A DNA stretch of 64,000 bases from an uncultured Pseudomonadota bacterium (GCA_949295085.1 CASFJS010000005.1:1-64000), one strand, 5' to 3'; shown: positions 1 through 9,190, counted from the first letter of the stretch. Numbers and translations are program-made. Notes: generated by a model from the sequence alone, not told the origin.

Positions 1-261
1 AGCAGAGAGCGCTGTACAGAAGAAGGATACACCAAGACTTCCGGCAATTGTCCGGAGGGACAAGACCGTATCGATTGTCCTTACGATGCCGAATGGTTCA
101 CGTGTGGAATACCGACCACAGGCGTCAAACCCGTTGATCCTGATATTCCCGATGTTCCCGACACGGGTCCCGTTGTTCCTGATCCGGATCCCACGAAACC
201 CCTTGATCCTGAGGAAAAGCCGGTTGAAATCGAGACTCCTGAAGAGGGCGGTATTTTCTAG
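1..261 (+). CDS. 3' end of a Cys- and Pro-rich surface or secreted protein (partial)
   Basis: The reading frame is open from base 1 to a TAG at 259-261, giving the last 86 residues; the start lies outside the window. The first ~40 residues hold four spaced cysteines in a small hydrophilic pattern (C..EGYTKTSGNC..., C PYDAEWFTCG). The remainder is an acidic proline-rich tail built on Pro-Asp and Val-Pro units. Such a cysteine-knot-like module followed by a PD-rich tail suggests an exported protein, but this is inference and I do not recognise the family. No terminator is obvious before lptG. Confidence 0.6.
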   Translation, partial: SRERCTEEGYTKTSGNCPEGQDRIDCPYDAEWFTCGIPTTGVKPVDPDIPDVPDTGPVVPDPDPTKPLDPEEKPVEIETPEEGGIF

Positions 262-418
262 TGCCGTATTGGAAGTTTCAAAAAAATCCGGACATGCTCT
301 GTCCGCGAAACTGTATAATGGGAGGGGCAAAAGACGATAATTTATATTTTTGCTTGCAACAATCAAAAAATATGCTAAGTCTTGAAAAACAAGTTTAATT
401 GCGACGCAAGGCAGCTAT

Positions 419-1525
419 ATGAGACCGACTTCTATTTTGGGGCGTTATTTGATCCGGCAGATTATTTTTAATTTTCTGGCAGTGTTGCTGATTATTCTCG
501 GTATCATTTTTTTGTTTGAAATGGTGGAGCGGTTGCGACGGATTGCCGGGCATCCCGAGCTTGATATATGGTTTGCCGTGCAACTGGCGGTGGCCAGACT
601 GCCCAAAACGGCCGAGCAGGTTTTTCCGTTTGTGATGATGATCGCGGCGATGGTTACGTTTTGGCGCTTAAGCAAAACCAACGAATTTGTGGTTATGCGT
701 TCGGCCGGTGTGTCTATCTGGGGTTTTTTAACGCCGGTGTGTCTGGCAACGTTTGTGGTCGGCGTGCTTAATGTGGCTTTGGTTAACCCGGTGGCGGCGG
801 ATTTGTACAATTTGTTTGAAACACTTGAGCGGCGTATGGATACCAAGGATCCGACGGCTATGTTGTTTTCAAATGAGGGGTTATGGATGCGCGAGGCCGT
901 TGATGATGATAAGATAATGATTTTGCAGGCCAAAGCATTGCGCCCGGATAAAGATGAACTGATGTTGCGCGGTGTCAGTATTACCGAACTTGATAAAAAA
1001 TCACAGCCGTTGCGGCAGATTGAGGCTTTTGCCGGAATGCTTGACAAAGGCTTTTTTGATTTGAAAGACGTTAAGGTGTTTGTTGCCGGAAAGCCGGTTG
1101 AGCATTACGGCAATATGCAGTATGAAACAACGCTGGATATGGGTAAAATAGAGGATAATTTTGTTGAACCGGAGGCTATTTCGTTTTGGAAACTGCCGGA
1201 GGTTATCAACTTTTATGAAAAGTCCGGTTTTGCGGTGCAGCGGCATCAAATGCGCTTTTGGTCGCTGGTGATTTCACCTTTGTTTTTGGTGACGATGGTA
1301 TTGATGGCGGCCGTATTTGCCCTGAGGCCGAATAACCGGCGCGGCGGTGTGATGTTTTTGATTGTCGGCGGTATTGTTACCGGATTTTCGGTATATTTTC
1401 TGACTCAGGTGGTTTATGCCATGGGCAACAGCGATAATCTGCCGGTCGGGCTGGCGGTTGCGGCGCCTACGGTTATAGCCGGATCGATAGCGGTGTCTCT
1501 TTTGCTACACCTTGAAGACGGGTAA
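419..1525 (+). CDS. lptG: LPS export ABC transporter permease LptG
   Basis: The product is 368 residues, the usual length for the LptF/LptG (YjgP/YjgQ) family. This inner-membrane permease partners LptF and the LptB ATPase to extract lipopolysaccharide and pass it to LptC and LptA. The sequence shows the family layout: three N-terminal membrane helices (about 12-35, 60-85, 100-125), a central hydrophilic periplasmic domain (about 130-275), and three C-terminal helices (about 280-362). I prefer LptG over LptF from the N-terminal RYLIRQ segment and the overall match, but the two are close. lptF is not adjacent. A long palindrome begins right after the stop codon and may end or stabilise the message. 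Confidence 0.85.
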   Translation: MRPTSILGRYLIRQIIFNFLAVLLIILGIIFLFEMVERLRRIAGHPELDIWFAVQLAVARLPKTAEQVFPFVMMIAAMVTFWRLSKTNEFVVMRSAGVSIWGFLTPVCLATFVVGVLNVALVNPVAADLYNLFETLERRMDTKDPTAMLFSNEGLWMREAVDDDKIMILQAKALRPDKDELMLRGVSITELDKKSQPLRQIEAFAGMLDKGFFDLKDVKVFVAGKPVEHYGNMQYETTLDMGKIEDNFVEPEAISFWKLPEVINFYEKSGFAVQRHQMRFWSLVISPLFLVTMVLMAAVFALRPNNRRGGVMFLIVGGIVTGFSVYFLTQVVYAMGNSDNLPVGLAVAAPTVIAGSIAVSLLLHLEDG

Positions 1526-1692
1526 AAACGCGTATAACACCTCATCTAAAGCCAAAACAGCAGAAAAAAGAAAATTCACGTACCTTATGTTGTACGCTAA
1601 AATTTTCTTTTTCTTTATTTTAACTTTATTTGAGGCGTTCTCCGCGTTTTTATATTTAATGCGTAACACCTCATCTAAAGCCAAAACAGCAG
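1520..1692 (+). repeat. Long imperfect palindrome with partial tandem copy, after lptG
   Basis: The sequence from about 1524 to 1652 folds on itself. AAAACGCG near 1525 pairs with CGCGTTTT near 1643, CCTCAT..TAAAG pairs with CTTTAT.TGAGG, and AAGAAAATT pairs with AATTTTCTT around a central GTACCTTATGTTGTAC. A 29-bp piece of the left arm (1535-1563) is repeated exactly at 1664-1692. The same architecture, with a related GTACCT..TTGTAC core, occurs at 10.8 kb and 26.9 kb, each time just outside a gene. Confidence 0.7.
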
Positions 1693-1854
1693 CGACTTAT
1701 TAAACAATTTTGTGTTGCATGATAAAAAATGCTGGATTTTTAAAATTTTTCTGTTATATATGCTTGCATATTAGATGTGAGTTGATTGAAGCGGGGCCCT
1801 GAAAAGCTCTGCTTTTTGTTTTGAATTTTGAGGCTTGAAAAAGGAATCGATATT

Positions 1855-2352
1855 ATGCAAAAAAAGCATCCGCTTTATGATTTGCTGGCGCCGGTGATTG
1901 AGCAGACGGGGTTTGATGTTGTGCGAATCATGACAATCGGCACCGTGCGGCCGACTCTGCAAATTATGATCGAACCTAAATCGCGGGAAAATCTGACGGT
2001 TGATGATTGCGCCACGGTCAGCCGCGCCGTTTCGGCCGTTTTGGATGAAAAAGACCCCATAGAGGGAGAATATTCGCTGGAAGTGAGTTCGCCGGGGCTT
2101 GACAGGCCGTTAACGACTTTGGAACATTTTGTGCGCTTTGCCGGATATGAGGCCAAAATTGAAACCGATGAAGCCGTTGAGGGACGCAAACGTTTTAAGG
2201 GGATGATTATTGCGGCAGATGATGACGGCAATATAGATTTTGAAATGGAGGGTAAGGAGTATCGTATTCCGTTTACCGCCGTTGCAAAAGCCAAATTGGT
2301 TTTGACGGACGCTTTGCTTAATGAAGCAGCGGCGGCCGTTGATAACAAGTAA
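1855..2352 (+). CDS. rimP: Ribosome maturation factor RimP
   Basis: RimP helps assemble the 30S subunit. The 165-residue product has the two-domain RimP layout: an N-terminal alpha/beta domain with the DVVRI and LQIMIE strands and the DDC..VSRAVSAVLDE helix, then the hallmark YSLEVSSPGLDRPL motif at about residues 75-88, and a C-terminal SH3-like barrel. I chose the ATG at 1855 because AAGGA lies 9 bases upstream; an in-frame TTG at 1828 would add nine residues and has no ribosome site. It heads the rimP-nusA-ylxR-infB operon, the standard order in many bacteria. Confidence 0.93.
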   Translation: MQKKHPLYDLLAPVIEQTGFDVVRIMTIGTVRPTLQIMIEPKSRENLTVDDCATVSRAVSAVLDEKDPIEGEYSLEVSSPGLDRPLTTLEHFVRFAGYEAKIETDEAVEGRKRFKGMIIAADDDGNIDFEMEGKEYRIPFTAVAKAKLVLTDALLNEAAAAVDNK

Positions 2353-2390
2353 TTTTTGTACTAACTTTGATTTTTTGTTTAGAGGATAAA

Positions 2391-3908
2391 ATGCAAACAC
2401 AAGAAAATATGCCCAGACCGGAAATTGTTTTGGTTGCCGATACCGTAGCCAGAGAAAAAAATATTGATAAAGAAGATGTTTTGGAGGCTATGGAAGTTGC
2501 CATTCAAAAATCGGCTCGTTCCAAATATGGCGCCGAACACGATATCCGGGCGCATATCGACCGTAAAACCGGAGCCATTTCGTTGGCGCGTTATCGTGAA
2601 GTTGTGGCTAAAGAAGAAGATATTGAAAACGAATCGACCCAGATGACGCTGGATGAAGCTCAGGCATATAATCCGGATGTTAAGGTCGGGGAGTTTATTG
2701 TTGATGCCCTGCCGCCGATTGATTTCGGGCGTATTGCGGCTCAGACGGCCAAACAGGTTATTGTGCAAAAGGTTCGCGAGGCCGAACGCAACAAGCAGTT
2801 TGAAGAATATAAGGAGAAAATAGGCACAATCGTTAACGGAACGGTTAAACGGGTTGATTTTGGCAATATTACGCTGGATATCGGCAAAACGGAAGCTATT
2901 TTGCGCCGTGATGAAATTATCCCGCGGGAAAAGTTTAAGGTTGGTGACCGGGTGCGGGCGTATGTTTTGGATGTGCGCCGTGAAAATAAAGGACCGCAAA
3001 TCTTTTTGTCGCGCACTTGTCCGGAATTTTTGGCCAAGTTGTTTACCTCGGAGGTGCCCGAAATTTATGACGGCATCGTTCAGATTGTTGCGGTGGCGCG
3101 TGATCCGGGTTCAAAAGCCAAAATTGCCGTTAAAACGGATGATGTAACGGTTGACGCCGTTGGCGCCTGCGTCGGGTTGCGGGGTATTCGCGTGCAGGCG
3201 GTGGTTAATGAGTTGCAAGGCGAAAAAATTGATATTGTGCCCTATTCGGATGACAAGGCTCAGTATATTGTCAGCGCGCTGGCTCCGGCCGAGGTTACCA
3301 AAGTTGTTATTGATGAAGAAAACAACCGAATCGAGGCTGTCGTACCGCAAGAACAATTTTCGATTGCTATTGGTCGTCGCGGCCAGAATGTTAAATTGGC
3401 CGCCCAGCTTTTGGGGTGTGATATTGATGTTTTGACCGAGGAGCAGGAACAAGAACGCCGCTCCAACGAGAATAAGGTTCGTTCGCAGCGCTTTATGGAA
3501 GCTTTGGATGTGGATGAGATGATTGCGCATCTTTTGATTGCGGAAGGTTTCTCAAATGTTGACGAGATTGCAATGGTCGATTTGAGCGAGCTTTCGAGTA
3601 TTGAGGGCTTTGATGAAGAAGTTGCTCAGGAACTGCAGACCAGAGCCAGAGAATATGTCGAAAAACGCAATAAAGAATTTGCCGAAAAAAGCAAGTCTTT
3701 GGGTATTGATGAAAGATTGCAGGCTATTGAAGGGTTGGATAAAGACATGCTTCTGATATTGGCTAACAACAATATTCGAACCATTGACGATCTGGCCGAT
3801 TTGGCAACAGATGAGCTGATTGAAATTTTGGGCGAGGAAACCTTGTCTACCAAGGAAGCCGAAAAGGTTATTATGGCTGCCAGAGCTCATTGGTTTGAGG
3901 AAGAATAA
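2391..3908 (+). CDS. nusA: Transcription termination/antitermination factor NusA
   Basis: NusA binds RNA polymerase and nascent RNA and modulates pausing, termination and antitermination. The 505-residue product has the N-terminal polymerase-binding domain (about 1-130), an S1 domain (about 135-200, GTIVNGTVKRVDFGNITLDIG), two KH domains (about 230-345, with VGACVGLRGIRVQAV and IAIGRRGQNVKLAAQL), and two C-terminal acidic helix-hairpin repeats (about 370-500), as in alphaproteobacteria and E. coli. The ATG at 2391 follows AGAGGA; an upstream in-frame start at 2367 lacks a site. It follows rimP by 38 bases and is probably cotranscribed with it. Confidence 0.96.
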   Translation: MQTQENMPRPEIVLVADTVAREKNIDKEDVLEAMEVAIQKSARSKYGAEHDIRAHIDRKTGAISLARYREVVAKEEDIENESTQMTLDEAQAYNPDVKVGEFIVDALPPIDFGRIAAQTAKQVIVQKVREAERNKQFEEYKEKIGTIVNGTVKRVDFGNITLDIGKTEAILRRDEIIPREKFKVGDRVRAYVLDVRRENKGPQIFLSRTCPEFLAKLFTSEVPEIYDGIVQIVAVARDPGSKAKIAVKTDDVTVDAVGACVGLRGIRVQAVVNELQGEKIDIVPYSDDKAQYIVSALAPAEVTKVVIDEENNRIEAVVPQEQFSIAIGRRGQNVKLAAQLLGCDIDVLTEEQEQERRSNENKVRSQRFMEALDVDEMIAHLLIAEGFSNVDEIAMVDLSELSSIEGFDEEVAQELQTRAREYVEKRNKEFAEKSKSLGIDERLQAIEGLDKDMLLILANNNIRTIDDLADLATDELIEILGEETLSTKEAEKVIMAARAHWFEEE

Positions 3909-3962
3909 AACGACGGCGGGCAGGCTTTGTTGAAAGGTCTGCCCGTCATCAAGGATTATAAG

Positions 3963-4532
3963 ATGTCCGAAGAAACAAACAGAAAATGCGTCGTCAGCGG
4001 CGAAATTAAATCCAAAGAGCAACTGCTCCGGTTTACGGTATTGTCGGATGGCCGGGTTGTGCCTGATTTTAGGAAAAAACTGCCCGGTAAAGGTGTTTAC
4101 GTTACCGTGGCAAAAAGCGCTTTGGAAAAGGCGGTCGCCGCCAATTTATTTGCCAAGGCTTTAAAAATAAAGACTAAGGTGAATGAAGAACTTGTTGAGC
4201 AGACGGAGAGCCTGCTCCGTAAACAGGCGTTGGATGCTGTTTCGTTGGCACGCAAGGCCGGCGTGTTGGTTTGCGGTATGGATAAGGTCGTGGATGCCCT
4301 TAAGAGGGGTAAAGCGGCTTTTCTGATAGAGGCTAAAAATGCCGGAGATGACGGACATCAGAAAATCTTGGCTTTAGCTAAAGAGTTGGAAGTGTTCAGT
4401 TTGTTTGAAACAGAGGAGTTGGATAAAGAACTGGCAAGAGATAATACGGTTCATTTGGCTTTGTTAAAAAGTCGTATGGCCAATGCAGTCAGAGAAACGA
4501 TCGTTCGGTTGACTTCATTTTTGAACAGTTAG
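3963..4532 (+). CDS. YlxR (DUF448) / L7Ae-like RNA-binding fusion protein
   Basis: The 189-residue product joins two small RNA-binding modules. Residues 1-85 are a YlxR domain (RKCVVSGEIKSKEQLLRF, then LPGKGVYV, the usual PGRGAYV-like motif). Residues 90-185 resemble the L7Ae/L30e fold (ALDAVSLARKAGVLVCGMDKVVDALKRGKAAFLIEAKNAG). In many bacteria these are two adjacent genes between nusA and infB; the fused form is common in alphaproteobacteria. Work on Gram-positive YlxR points to RNase P binding, so a role in RNA maturation is likely but not shown here. The ATG at 3963 follows AAGGAT. Confidence 0.88.
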   Translation: MSEETNRKCVVSGEIKSKEQLLRFTVLSDGRVVPDFRKKLPGKGVYVTVAKSALEKAVAANLFAKALKIKTKVNEELVEQTESLLRKQALDAVSLARKAGVLVCGMDKVVDALKRGKAAFLIEAKNAGDDGHQKILALAKELEVFSLFETEELDKELARDNTVHLALLKSRMANAVRETIVRLTSFLNS

Positions 4533-4559
4533 AATTTTTGATAACGGAGAGCAAGATAC

Positions 4560-7007
4560 ATGACAGAAGATAGCGCCAAAAAGAAATTAACATTGTCGGG
4601 AAAGCCCACTCTTACGCTCAAACTGGGTAACAGTGCCAAGGCAACGGCGTCTGACGGCAAAAAGATGGTGCAGGTAGAGGTAAGAAAAAAAAGAGTTATC
4701 GGCACTAAAGCCGCTGCAGAAACAAAAAAAATGCAAATTGACGAGGAAACGGCAGCCAAGTTAAAATTGATTGCCGAAGCCAAAGAGTTTGACAATAAGC
4801 GGCGGCAGGAAGAGGAAGAACGTTATCAGCAAAGGCAAAAACAAAAAGAAGCGGAGCTGCTCAAACAAAAAGAACAGGAAGCCGAAGAAAAACGTTTGGC
4901 AGAAGAACAACAGGCAAAACGGACGGAAGCCGCCGAATCTCATGAAACCGAAAACAGAGCGCTGAGTAAGTTTAAGGAACGTCAGAGGCGCAATTTTGAT
5001 GACGATGACGACGAGGACTATGATCCTCGCAGGGTCAAAAAGGCCATTTCTCGTGAGGAGGTTTTTGAACAAGAACGCAAAAAACAAATTACCAAACGTT
5101 CTTTTGAGCCGCAGCGTCGCCAGGGTAAGGTTAATATTCATAATATCGGCACGGATGATGACGATGATGATTACGGTTTCGGTGCACCGCGGCGGCGGTT
5201 TAAGAAAAAACAACCTAAACCGGTTGTGCCGGTTGCGCCTGCGGAAAAGGTTATTAAAGAAGTGGTTATTCCGGAAATTATTACCGTTCAGGAATTGGCC
5301 AATCGAATGGCGGAAAAATCGGCTGATGTTATCAAAAAGCTGATGTCACTGGGTGTAATGGCCACGATTAACCAACCGATTGATGCGGATACGGCACAGA
5401 TTATTGTTGAGGAATTCGGACACAAGTTTAAGCGGGTATCCGATAGTGATGTCGAACAAGGGCTTGCCGGTGTTGAAGATCGTCCGGAAGATTTGCAACC
5501 AAGGGCTCCGGTGGTGACGGTTATGGGACACGTTGATCATGGTAAAACGTCGTTGCTGGATGCTTTGCGTGAGACTAATGTTGCGGCTAAGGAAGCCGGC
5601 GGTATTACGCAACATATCGGGGCGTATCAGATTACCGTCAAATCGGGACAAAAGATTACTTTTATTGATACACCGGGGCATGAGGCTTTTTCGGAAATGC
5701 GTGCCAGAGGAGCCAAAGTTACCGATATTGTGGTTTTGGTGGTGGCGGCCAATGACGGTATTATGCCGCAGACGATTGAGGCTATCCGCCATGCTCAGGC
5801 GGCGGAGGTGCCGATTGTGGTGGCTATCAACAAGATTGATTTGCCCGGTGCCGATCCGATGAAAGTTAAAACAGCTTTGTTGCAGCACGGAATCGGTGTG
5901 GAAGAAATGGGCGGCGAGTGTTTGTGTGCCGAGGTCTCGGCCAAAAAGCGCATCAATATCGATAAACTGGTTGATGCCATTTTGCTGCAGGCCGAAATGT
6001 TGGATTTGAAAGCAAATCCGAATCGCCATGCCGAGGGTGCGATTATTGAAGCTAAGATGGAAAAAGGCCGCGGTACGGTGGTGACGGCATTGGTGCAAAA
6101 AGGTACTTTGAGAGTCGGCGATATCTGCATTGCCGGCAAAGAATGGGGCCATGTGCGTGCCATGTTTAACGAAAACGGCCAAAAAATGCAAGAAGCCGGG
6201 CCGGCAATGCCGGTTGAATTGTTGGGTCTGCAGGGAACACCGTCGGCCGGCGATAATTTTGTGGTGGTGGCCGATGAGGGTAAAGCCAAAGAAATTACCG
6301 GTTATCGTATTCGTAAAGAGCGTGAGGCCAAGTTGGTGAAGTCGGCTAAGTCGGCGATGGAACAAATGCTTGATAAAATTAAGTCGGGCGAGATGAAACA
6401 CCTGCCGATTATTATTAAGGCCGATGTTCAGGGATCTATTGAGGCCATTGAGGGTGCTGTTTCAAAACTATCCAATGACGAGGTTAGTGTGCAGATTTTG
6501 CATTCGGCGGTCGGCGGTATTTCCGAATCGGATGTGACGTTGGCCAAGGCTTCGCATGCGTTGATTATCGGATTTAATGTTCGTGCAAATCCGCAGGCGC
6601 GTGATATGGCGCGGCGTGACGAGGTGGAAATTAAGTATTATTCCATCATTTATGATGTCCTGGATGATATCAAAAAAGGTCTGGAGGGTATGCTTTCGCC
6701 CGAGCTTAAGGAAAAGCTGCTGGGCTATGCCGAAATCCGCGAGGTCTATAATATTACCGGGGTCGGTAAGGTTGCCGGCTGTATGGTTACCGAGGGTATG
6801 GTTAAGCGCGGCGCCCGGATACGCCTGTTGCGGGATAACGTGGTTGTCCATGACGGAGCCATCGGCCAGCTCAAGCGTTTCAAAGACGATGTTAAAGAGG
6901 TTAAAGACGGCTTTGAATGCGGCATATCTTTTGAAAACTACAACGATATCCAAAAAGGCGATTTTATTGAGTGTTATGAGATAGAGGAAATTGCTGCCAA
7001 ATTGTAA
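4560..7007 (+). CDS. infB: Translation initiation factor IF-2
   Basis: IF-2 is the GTPase that brings initiator tRNA to the 30S subunit and promotes subunit joining. The 815-residue product has a charged, low-complexity N-terminal region (about 1-235, KKNR-, EEE- and DDDD-rich), an IF2-N module (about 240-300), and the G domain starting near residue 318, with [16 protein letters not shown] and NKIDLP motifs. Domains II to IV follow, including the C-terminal fMet-tRNA-binding domain. The ATG at 4560 is preceded by CGGAGAG. In most genomes rbfA and truB come next; here the cluster stops and they lie 27 kb away. Confidence 0.97.
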   Translation: MTEDSAKKKLTLSGKPTLTLKLGNSAKATASDGKKMVQVEVRKKRVIGTKAAAETKKMQIDEETAAKLKLIAEAKEFDNKRRQEEEERYQQRQKQKEAELLKQKEQEAEEKRLAEEQQAKRTEAAESHETENRALSKFKERQRRNFDDDDDEDYDPRRVKKAISREEVFEQERKKQITKRSFEPQRRQGKVNIHNIGTDDDDDDYGFGAPRRRFKKKQPKPVVPVAPAEKVIKEVVIPEIITVQELANRMAEKSADVIKKLMSLGVMATINQPIDADTAQIIVEEFGHKFKRVSDSDVEQGLAGVEDRPEDLQPRAPVVTVMGHVDHGKTSLLDALRETNVAAKEAGGITQHIGAYQITVKSGQKITFIDTPGHEAFSEMRARGAKVTDIVVLVVAANDGIMPQTIEAIRHAQAAEVPIVVAINKIDLPGADPMKVKTALLQHGIGVEEMGGECLCAEVSAKKRINIDKLVDAILLQAEMLDLKANPNRHAEGAIIEAKMEKGRGTVVTALVQKGTLRVGDICIAGKEWGHVRAMFNENGQKMQEAGPAMPVELLGLQGTPSAGDNFVVVADEGKAKEITGYRIRKEREAKLVKSAKSAMEQMLDKIKSGEMKHLPIIIKADVQGSIEAIEGAVSKLSNDEVSVQILHSAVGGISESDVTLAKASHALIIGFNVRANPQARDMARRDEVEIKYYSIIYDVLDDIKKGLEGMLSPELKEKLLGYAEIREVYNITGVGKVAGCMVTEGMVKRGARIRLLRDNVVVHDGAIGQLKRFKDDVKEVKDGFECGISFENYNDIQKGDFIECYEIEEIAAKL

Positions 7008-7037
7008 AAACTCGTCTAATGGGCAACTCATACAGAA
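7005..7037 (+). repeat. Short conserved 3'-UTR motif, copy 1 (after infB)
   Basis: The stop codon of infB is followed by TCGTCTAATGGGCAACT and then a T/C-AGAA step. Almost the same string follows the rplY stop codon at 8378-8411, in the same orientation and at the same distance from the stop. It is too long and too precisely placed to be chance, but I cannot assign a function. Confidence 0.5.
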
Positions 7038-7127
7038 TTTTCGGCAATGGCGGCTCGGTTGAACGTATTTTTGTATGTCCGCGGGGTTGTTTTGGTTGAT
7101 AAAGTATAGAAAAGCCGAATTCGTCGC

Positions 7128-7156
7128 TTGACTCTTTGTGACGTTTTGTCTAGTCT
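7128..7156 (+). promoter_or_regulatory. Predicted sigma-70 promoter for the 7195-7944 gene pair
   Basis: TTGACT (7128-7133), a 17-base spacer and TAGTCT (7151-7156). The following bases resemble the promoter at 11576, which also has GACGTTTTGTCTA. It stands about 40 bases before the first gene. Confidence 0.45.
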
Positions 7157-7194
7157 GTAAGCATTAAAAATACTAATTTTTAATTCTTAAGCTT

Positions 7195-7455
7195 ATGGAA
7201 TGGGTTTTATTAACAGCGTTGCTGGCTATGTTTTTATGGCAAAGATATGGCGGTATGCTTACGCGCAGAGTCTCAGACTTTAAAATCATCTCTACAGACA
7301 AAGAAAAGGCCATTGGTTATTGTTCGTTTGTATGGCGCGGCTGTGTCTATGAAAACGGATATTTTTCTTTGGATGAATATCATGACAACAAAGTTTTTTT
7401 AGTCAGGGGTTATGATGCAGCCGTCGGCTACTGGCTTTTAGAACCTTTAAAATAA
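7195..7455 (+). CDS. Small membrane-anchored protein of unknown function
   Basis: The 86-residue product has one N-terminal hydrophobic segment (about 2-16, WVLLTALLAMFLW), then a soluble domain of about 60 residues rich in aromatic residues and alternating beta-strand patterns (IGYCSFVWRGCVYENGYFSLDEY). I do not recognise it. A predicted promoter is just upstream. The next gene begins 6 bases after its stop, so the two are very probably one operon. There is no strong ribosome site before the ATG. Confidence 0.55.
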   Translation: MEWVLLTALLAMFLWQRYGGMLTRRVSDFKIISTDKEKAIGYCSFVWRGCVYENGYFSLDEYHDNKVFLVRGYDAAVGYWLLEPLK

Positions 7456-7461
7456 AGATGT

Positions 7462-7944
7462 ATGACATTGATTTTGATTATTTTAGGGTTAATAACAGCC
7501 TGGTTGGCTTTTATTAACGACAGGCCGTATCCGCTTGAATTTATTGACGGAATGTCAAAATGGATGAAAATTATTGACGCGATTGCTTTGGGGATTGCCG
7601 TAATCGTTGTTGTATTTTTTTCGGAAAAGACATCCGTGCAAATTGTGGGCGGCGCAGGTCTCTATGTGGTCTTGTTGGGAATTCAGCAGGAGATTTTCAA
7701 AAATATGCGTGAAAAATTTGTTGTGTATGTGGAGGAAAAATCTTCTGAAATGGTATTTGTTCCCAAAATGATCATAGATGGCATGCCAATGTTGGAAATG
7801 ATCTTTGATGAAGATGATTCTTTTACCTATCTGGCGGCCTATATAGGGGAAGATGAGCTGGAACTGGACAAGGCTTATAAGGGATTGTCCGTTTGTGTCG
7901 TCTTTAACCGCCGCGGCGAACCGGATTATGTTTGCTGCCAGTAA
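7462..7944 (+). CDS. Membrane protein of unknown function
   Basis: The 160-residue product has an N-terminal hydrophobic helix (about 2-17), two more close together (about 36-52 and 60-75), and a hydrophilic C-terminal half that is acidic (MIFDEDDSF, GEDELELDKAY) and ends in a Cys pair. It is coupled to the small membrane protein upstream. No family is recognised. A good terminator hairpin lies just after the stop. Confidence 0.6.
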   Translation: MTLILIILGLITAWLAFINDRPYPLEFIDGMSKWMKIIDAIALGIAVIVVVFFSEKTSVQIVGGAGLYVVLLGIQQEIFKNMREKFVVYVEEKSSEMVFVPKMIIDGMPMLEMIFDEDDSFTYLAAYIGEDELELDKAYKGLSVCVVFNRRGEPDYVCCQ

Positions 7945-7951
7945 AATTTAT

Positions 7952-7988
7952 GAAACGGTCGGATATTAAAATCCGGCCGTTTCGGCTG
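7952..7988 (+). terminator. Intrinsic terminator after the 7462 gene
   Basis: GAAACGGTCGGAT pairs with ATCCGGCCGTTTC around a six-base loop. The T-run after it is weak, so it may be a stabilising hairpin rather than a strong terminator. Confidence 0.5.
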
Positions 7989-8000
7989 TTTAAAAAATCC

Positions 8001-8028
8001 TTGAAAAATAAAAATTTTGCGTTATAAC
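8001..8028 (+). promoter_or_regulatory. Predicted rplY promoter
   Basis: TTGAAA (8001-8006), a 16-base spacer and TATAAC (8023-8028). Transcription would begin near 8035, placing the hairpin at 8038-8063 at the very 5' end of the rplY message. Confidence 0.5.
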
Positions 8029-8037
8029 AGGGCTTGT

Positions 8038-8063
8038 CGGTCGGCACCCCTGGAGGCCGACCG
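8038..8063 (+). promoter_or_regulatory. 5'-UTR hairpin ahead of rplY
   Basis: A perfect 8-bp stem (CGGTCGGC with GCCGACCG) encloses a 10-base loop. It begins a few bases after the predicted start of transcription and 33 bases before the rplY start codon. Ribosomal protein genes are often autoregulated through such leaders, and L25 binds 5S rRNA; a role here is inference. Confidence 0.45.
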
Positions 8064-8095
8064 GTGGATAACAACTTATAAAAAAGGATGAAAAA

Positions 8096-8380
8096 ATGAT
8101 TACTTTTAATGCTGAAAAAAGAGAGAAAGCAGGTAAGGGGGCAGCTCGGGCATGTCGTCGTGAGGGTCGAATTCCTGCCGTTGTTTATGGCGGAAAACAG
8201 GAGCCTGTTATGATTTCTTTGCATCCGGTAGAGCTGGAAAAGGCCCTGGATACCAGAGGCTTTTACGAATCGGATGTTGAGATCGTTTTGGATGGTAAAA
8301 AAATTGCCGTTATCTGTAAAGACGTCCAGTTTCATCCGGTATCGGATAAGCCTATTCATGTTGACTTTATCAGAAAGTAA
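8096..8380 (+). CDS. rplY: 50S ribosomal protein L25, short form
   Basis: L25 binds 5S rRNA in the large subunit. The 94-residue product matches the N-terminal L25 domain: GKGAARACRREGRIPAVVYGG near the start, and the closing DVQFHPVSDKPIHVDFIRK. It lacks the C-terminal CTC domain that makes most alphaproteobacterial L25 proteins about 200 residues long, so it resembles the compact enterobacterial form. The ATG follows AAAGGATG. It precedes pth, the usual neighbour. Confidence 0.92.
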   Translation: MITFNAEKREKAGKGAARACRREGRIPAVVYGGKQEPVMISLHPVELEKALDTRGFYESDVEIVLDGKKIAVICKDVQFHPVSDKPIHVDFIRK

Positions 8381-8411
8381 AAAATTCGTCTAACGGGCAA
8401 CTAGTGTAGAA
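8378..8411 (+). repeat. Short conserved 3'-UTR motif, copy 2 (after rplY)
   Basis: The stop codon of rplY is followed by TCGTCTAACGGGCAACT and TAGAA, matching the motif after infB at 7005-7037 with few changes. Confidence 0.5.
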
Positions 8412-8475
8412 CTATCAGTCAGGCGGCACAAAGATATTTGTTCTTGTGTCGCCGATTTTGTAAAATGAGATAACG

Positions 8476-9054
8476 ATGTTTTTGATTGTTGGTCTTGGTA
8501 ATCCTGGGAAAGAATATGAAAATACACGCCACAACGCCGGTTTTATGGTGGCGGATGCGTTGGCGCAAAAGTTTGGTTTTGGCGTTTTTAAGGAGAAGTT
8601 TGACGGATTGATTGCTGAGGGAAAAATAGGAACAGAAAAAGTGTATATCTTAAAGCCGCAGACTTATATGAATTTGTCCGGTAATGCGGTGGTTAAGGCA
8701 GCCAATTTTTATAAAATTCTGCCGCAAAATGTCATTGTGATACATGATGATATGGATTTGCCGCTGGGCAAAATAAAAGCCAAATTGGGCGGCGGTGCCG
8801 GCGGTCATAACGGGTTAAAGTCGATTGATGCGGCAATGACGCCGAACTATAATCGTATCCGAATCGGGGTCGGGCACCCCGAAGGCCGAGGCGAAGAGGT
8901 AGTTAACCATGTATTGTCGGGTTTTGGCAAAGCAGAAAAAGAAATTTTGCAAAAGGATATTGAGCTTATTTTGGAAACAATAGAGGTTTTAATTGGCAAA
9001 GGAATGGCTGAGTATTCGTCCTGTTTGGGTATGAGGCAAAAGGCTTGGATATGA
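8476..9054 (+). CDS. pth: Peptidyl-tRNA hydrolase
   Basis: Pth cleaves the ester bond of peptidyl-tRNAs dropped by the ribosome and so recycles tRNA. The 192-residue product has all family marks: LGNPGKEYENTRHNAGF near the N-terminus with the catalytic His in TRHNAG, KPQTYMNLSG, VIHDDMDLPLGK, and GGGAGGHNGLKSI. Length is normal. The adjacent rplY-pth order is classic. Confidence 0.97.
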   Translation: MFLIVGLGNPGKEYENTRHNAGFMVADALAQKFGFGVFKEKFDGLIAEGKIGTEKVYILKPQTYMNLSGNAVVKAANFYKILPQNVIVIHDDMDLPLGKIKAKLGGGAGGHNGLKSIDAAMTPNYNRIRIGVGHPEGRGEEVVNHVLSGFGKAEKEILQKDIELILETIEVLIGKGMAEYSSCLGMRQKAWI

Positions 9055-9061
9055 GTTTTTT

Positions 9062-9190
9062 ATGATTATTATTAATCTTATAGATTGGTTGAATTATAAA
9101 CAGACTGAAAATTTGGAGCCAAAAATTTGCAAGATGGCGCAAAAACAGGAAAAAATTAAGAGAAAGGCAAAACGTCATCGAAATACTTGA
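9062..9190 (+). CDS. Small basic ORF, possibly the 5' part of a frameshifted gene
   Basis: An ATG 8 bases after pth opens a 42-residue frame (MIIINLIDWLN start, Lys/Arg-rich end). Just past its end, another frame that is open from 9093 continues into the 103-residue protein at 9240 with similar character. Either these are two overlapping small genes or one gene interrupted by a frameshift near 9165-9190. There is no clear ribosome site. Coding status is uncertain. Confidence 0.3.
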   Translation: MIIINLIDWLNYKQTENLEPKICKMAQKQEKIKRKAKRHRNT

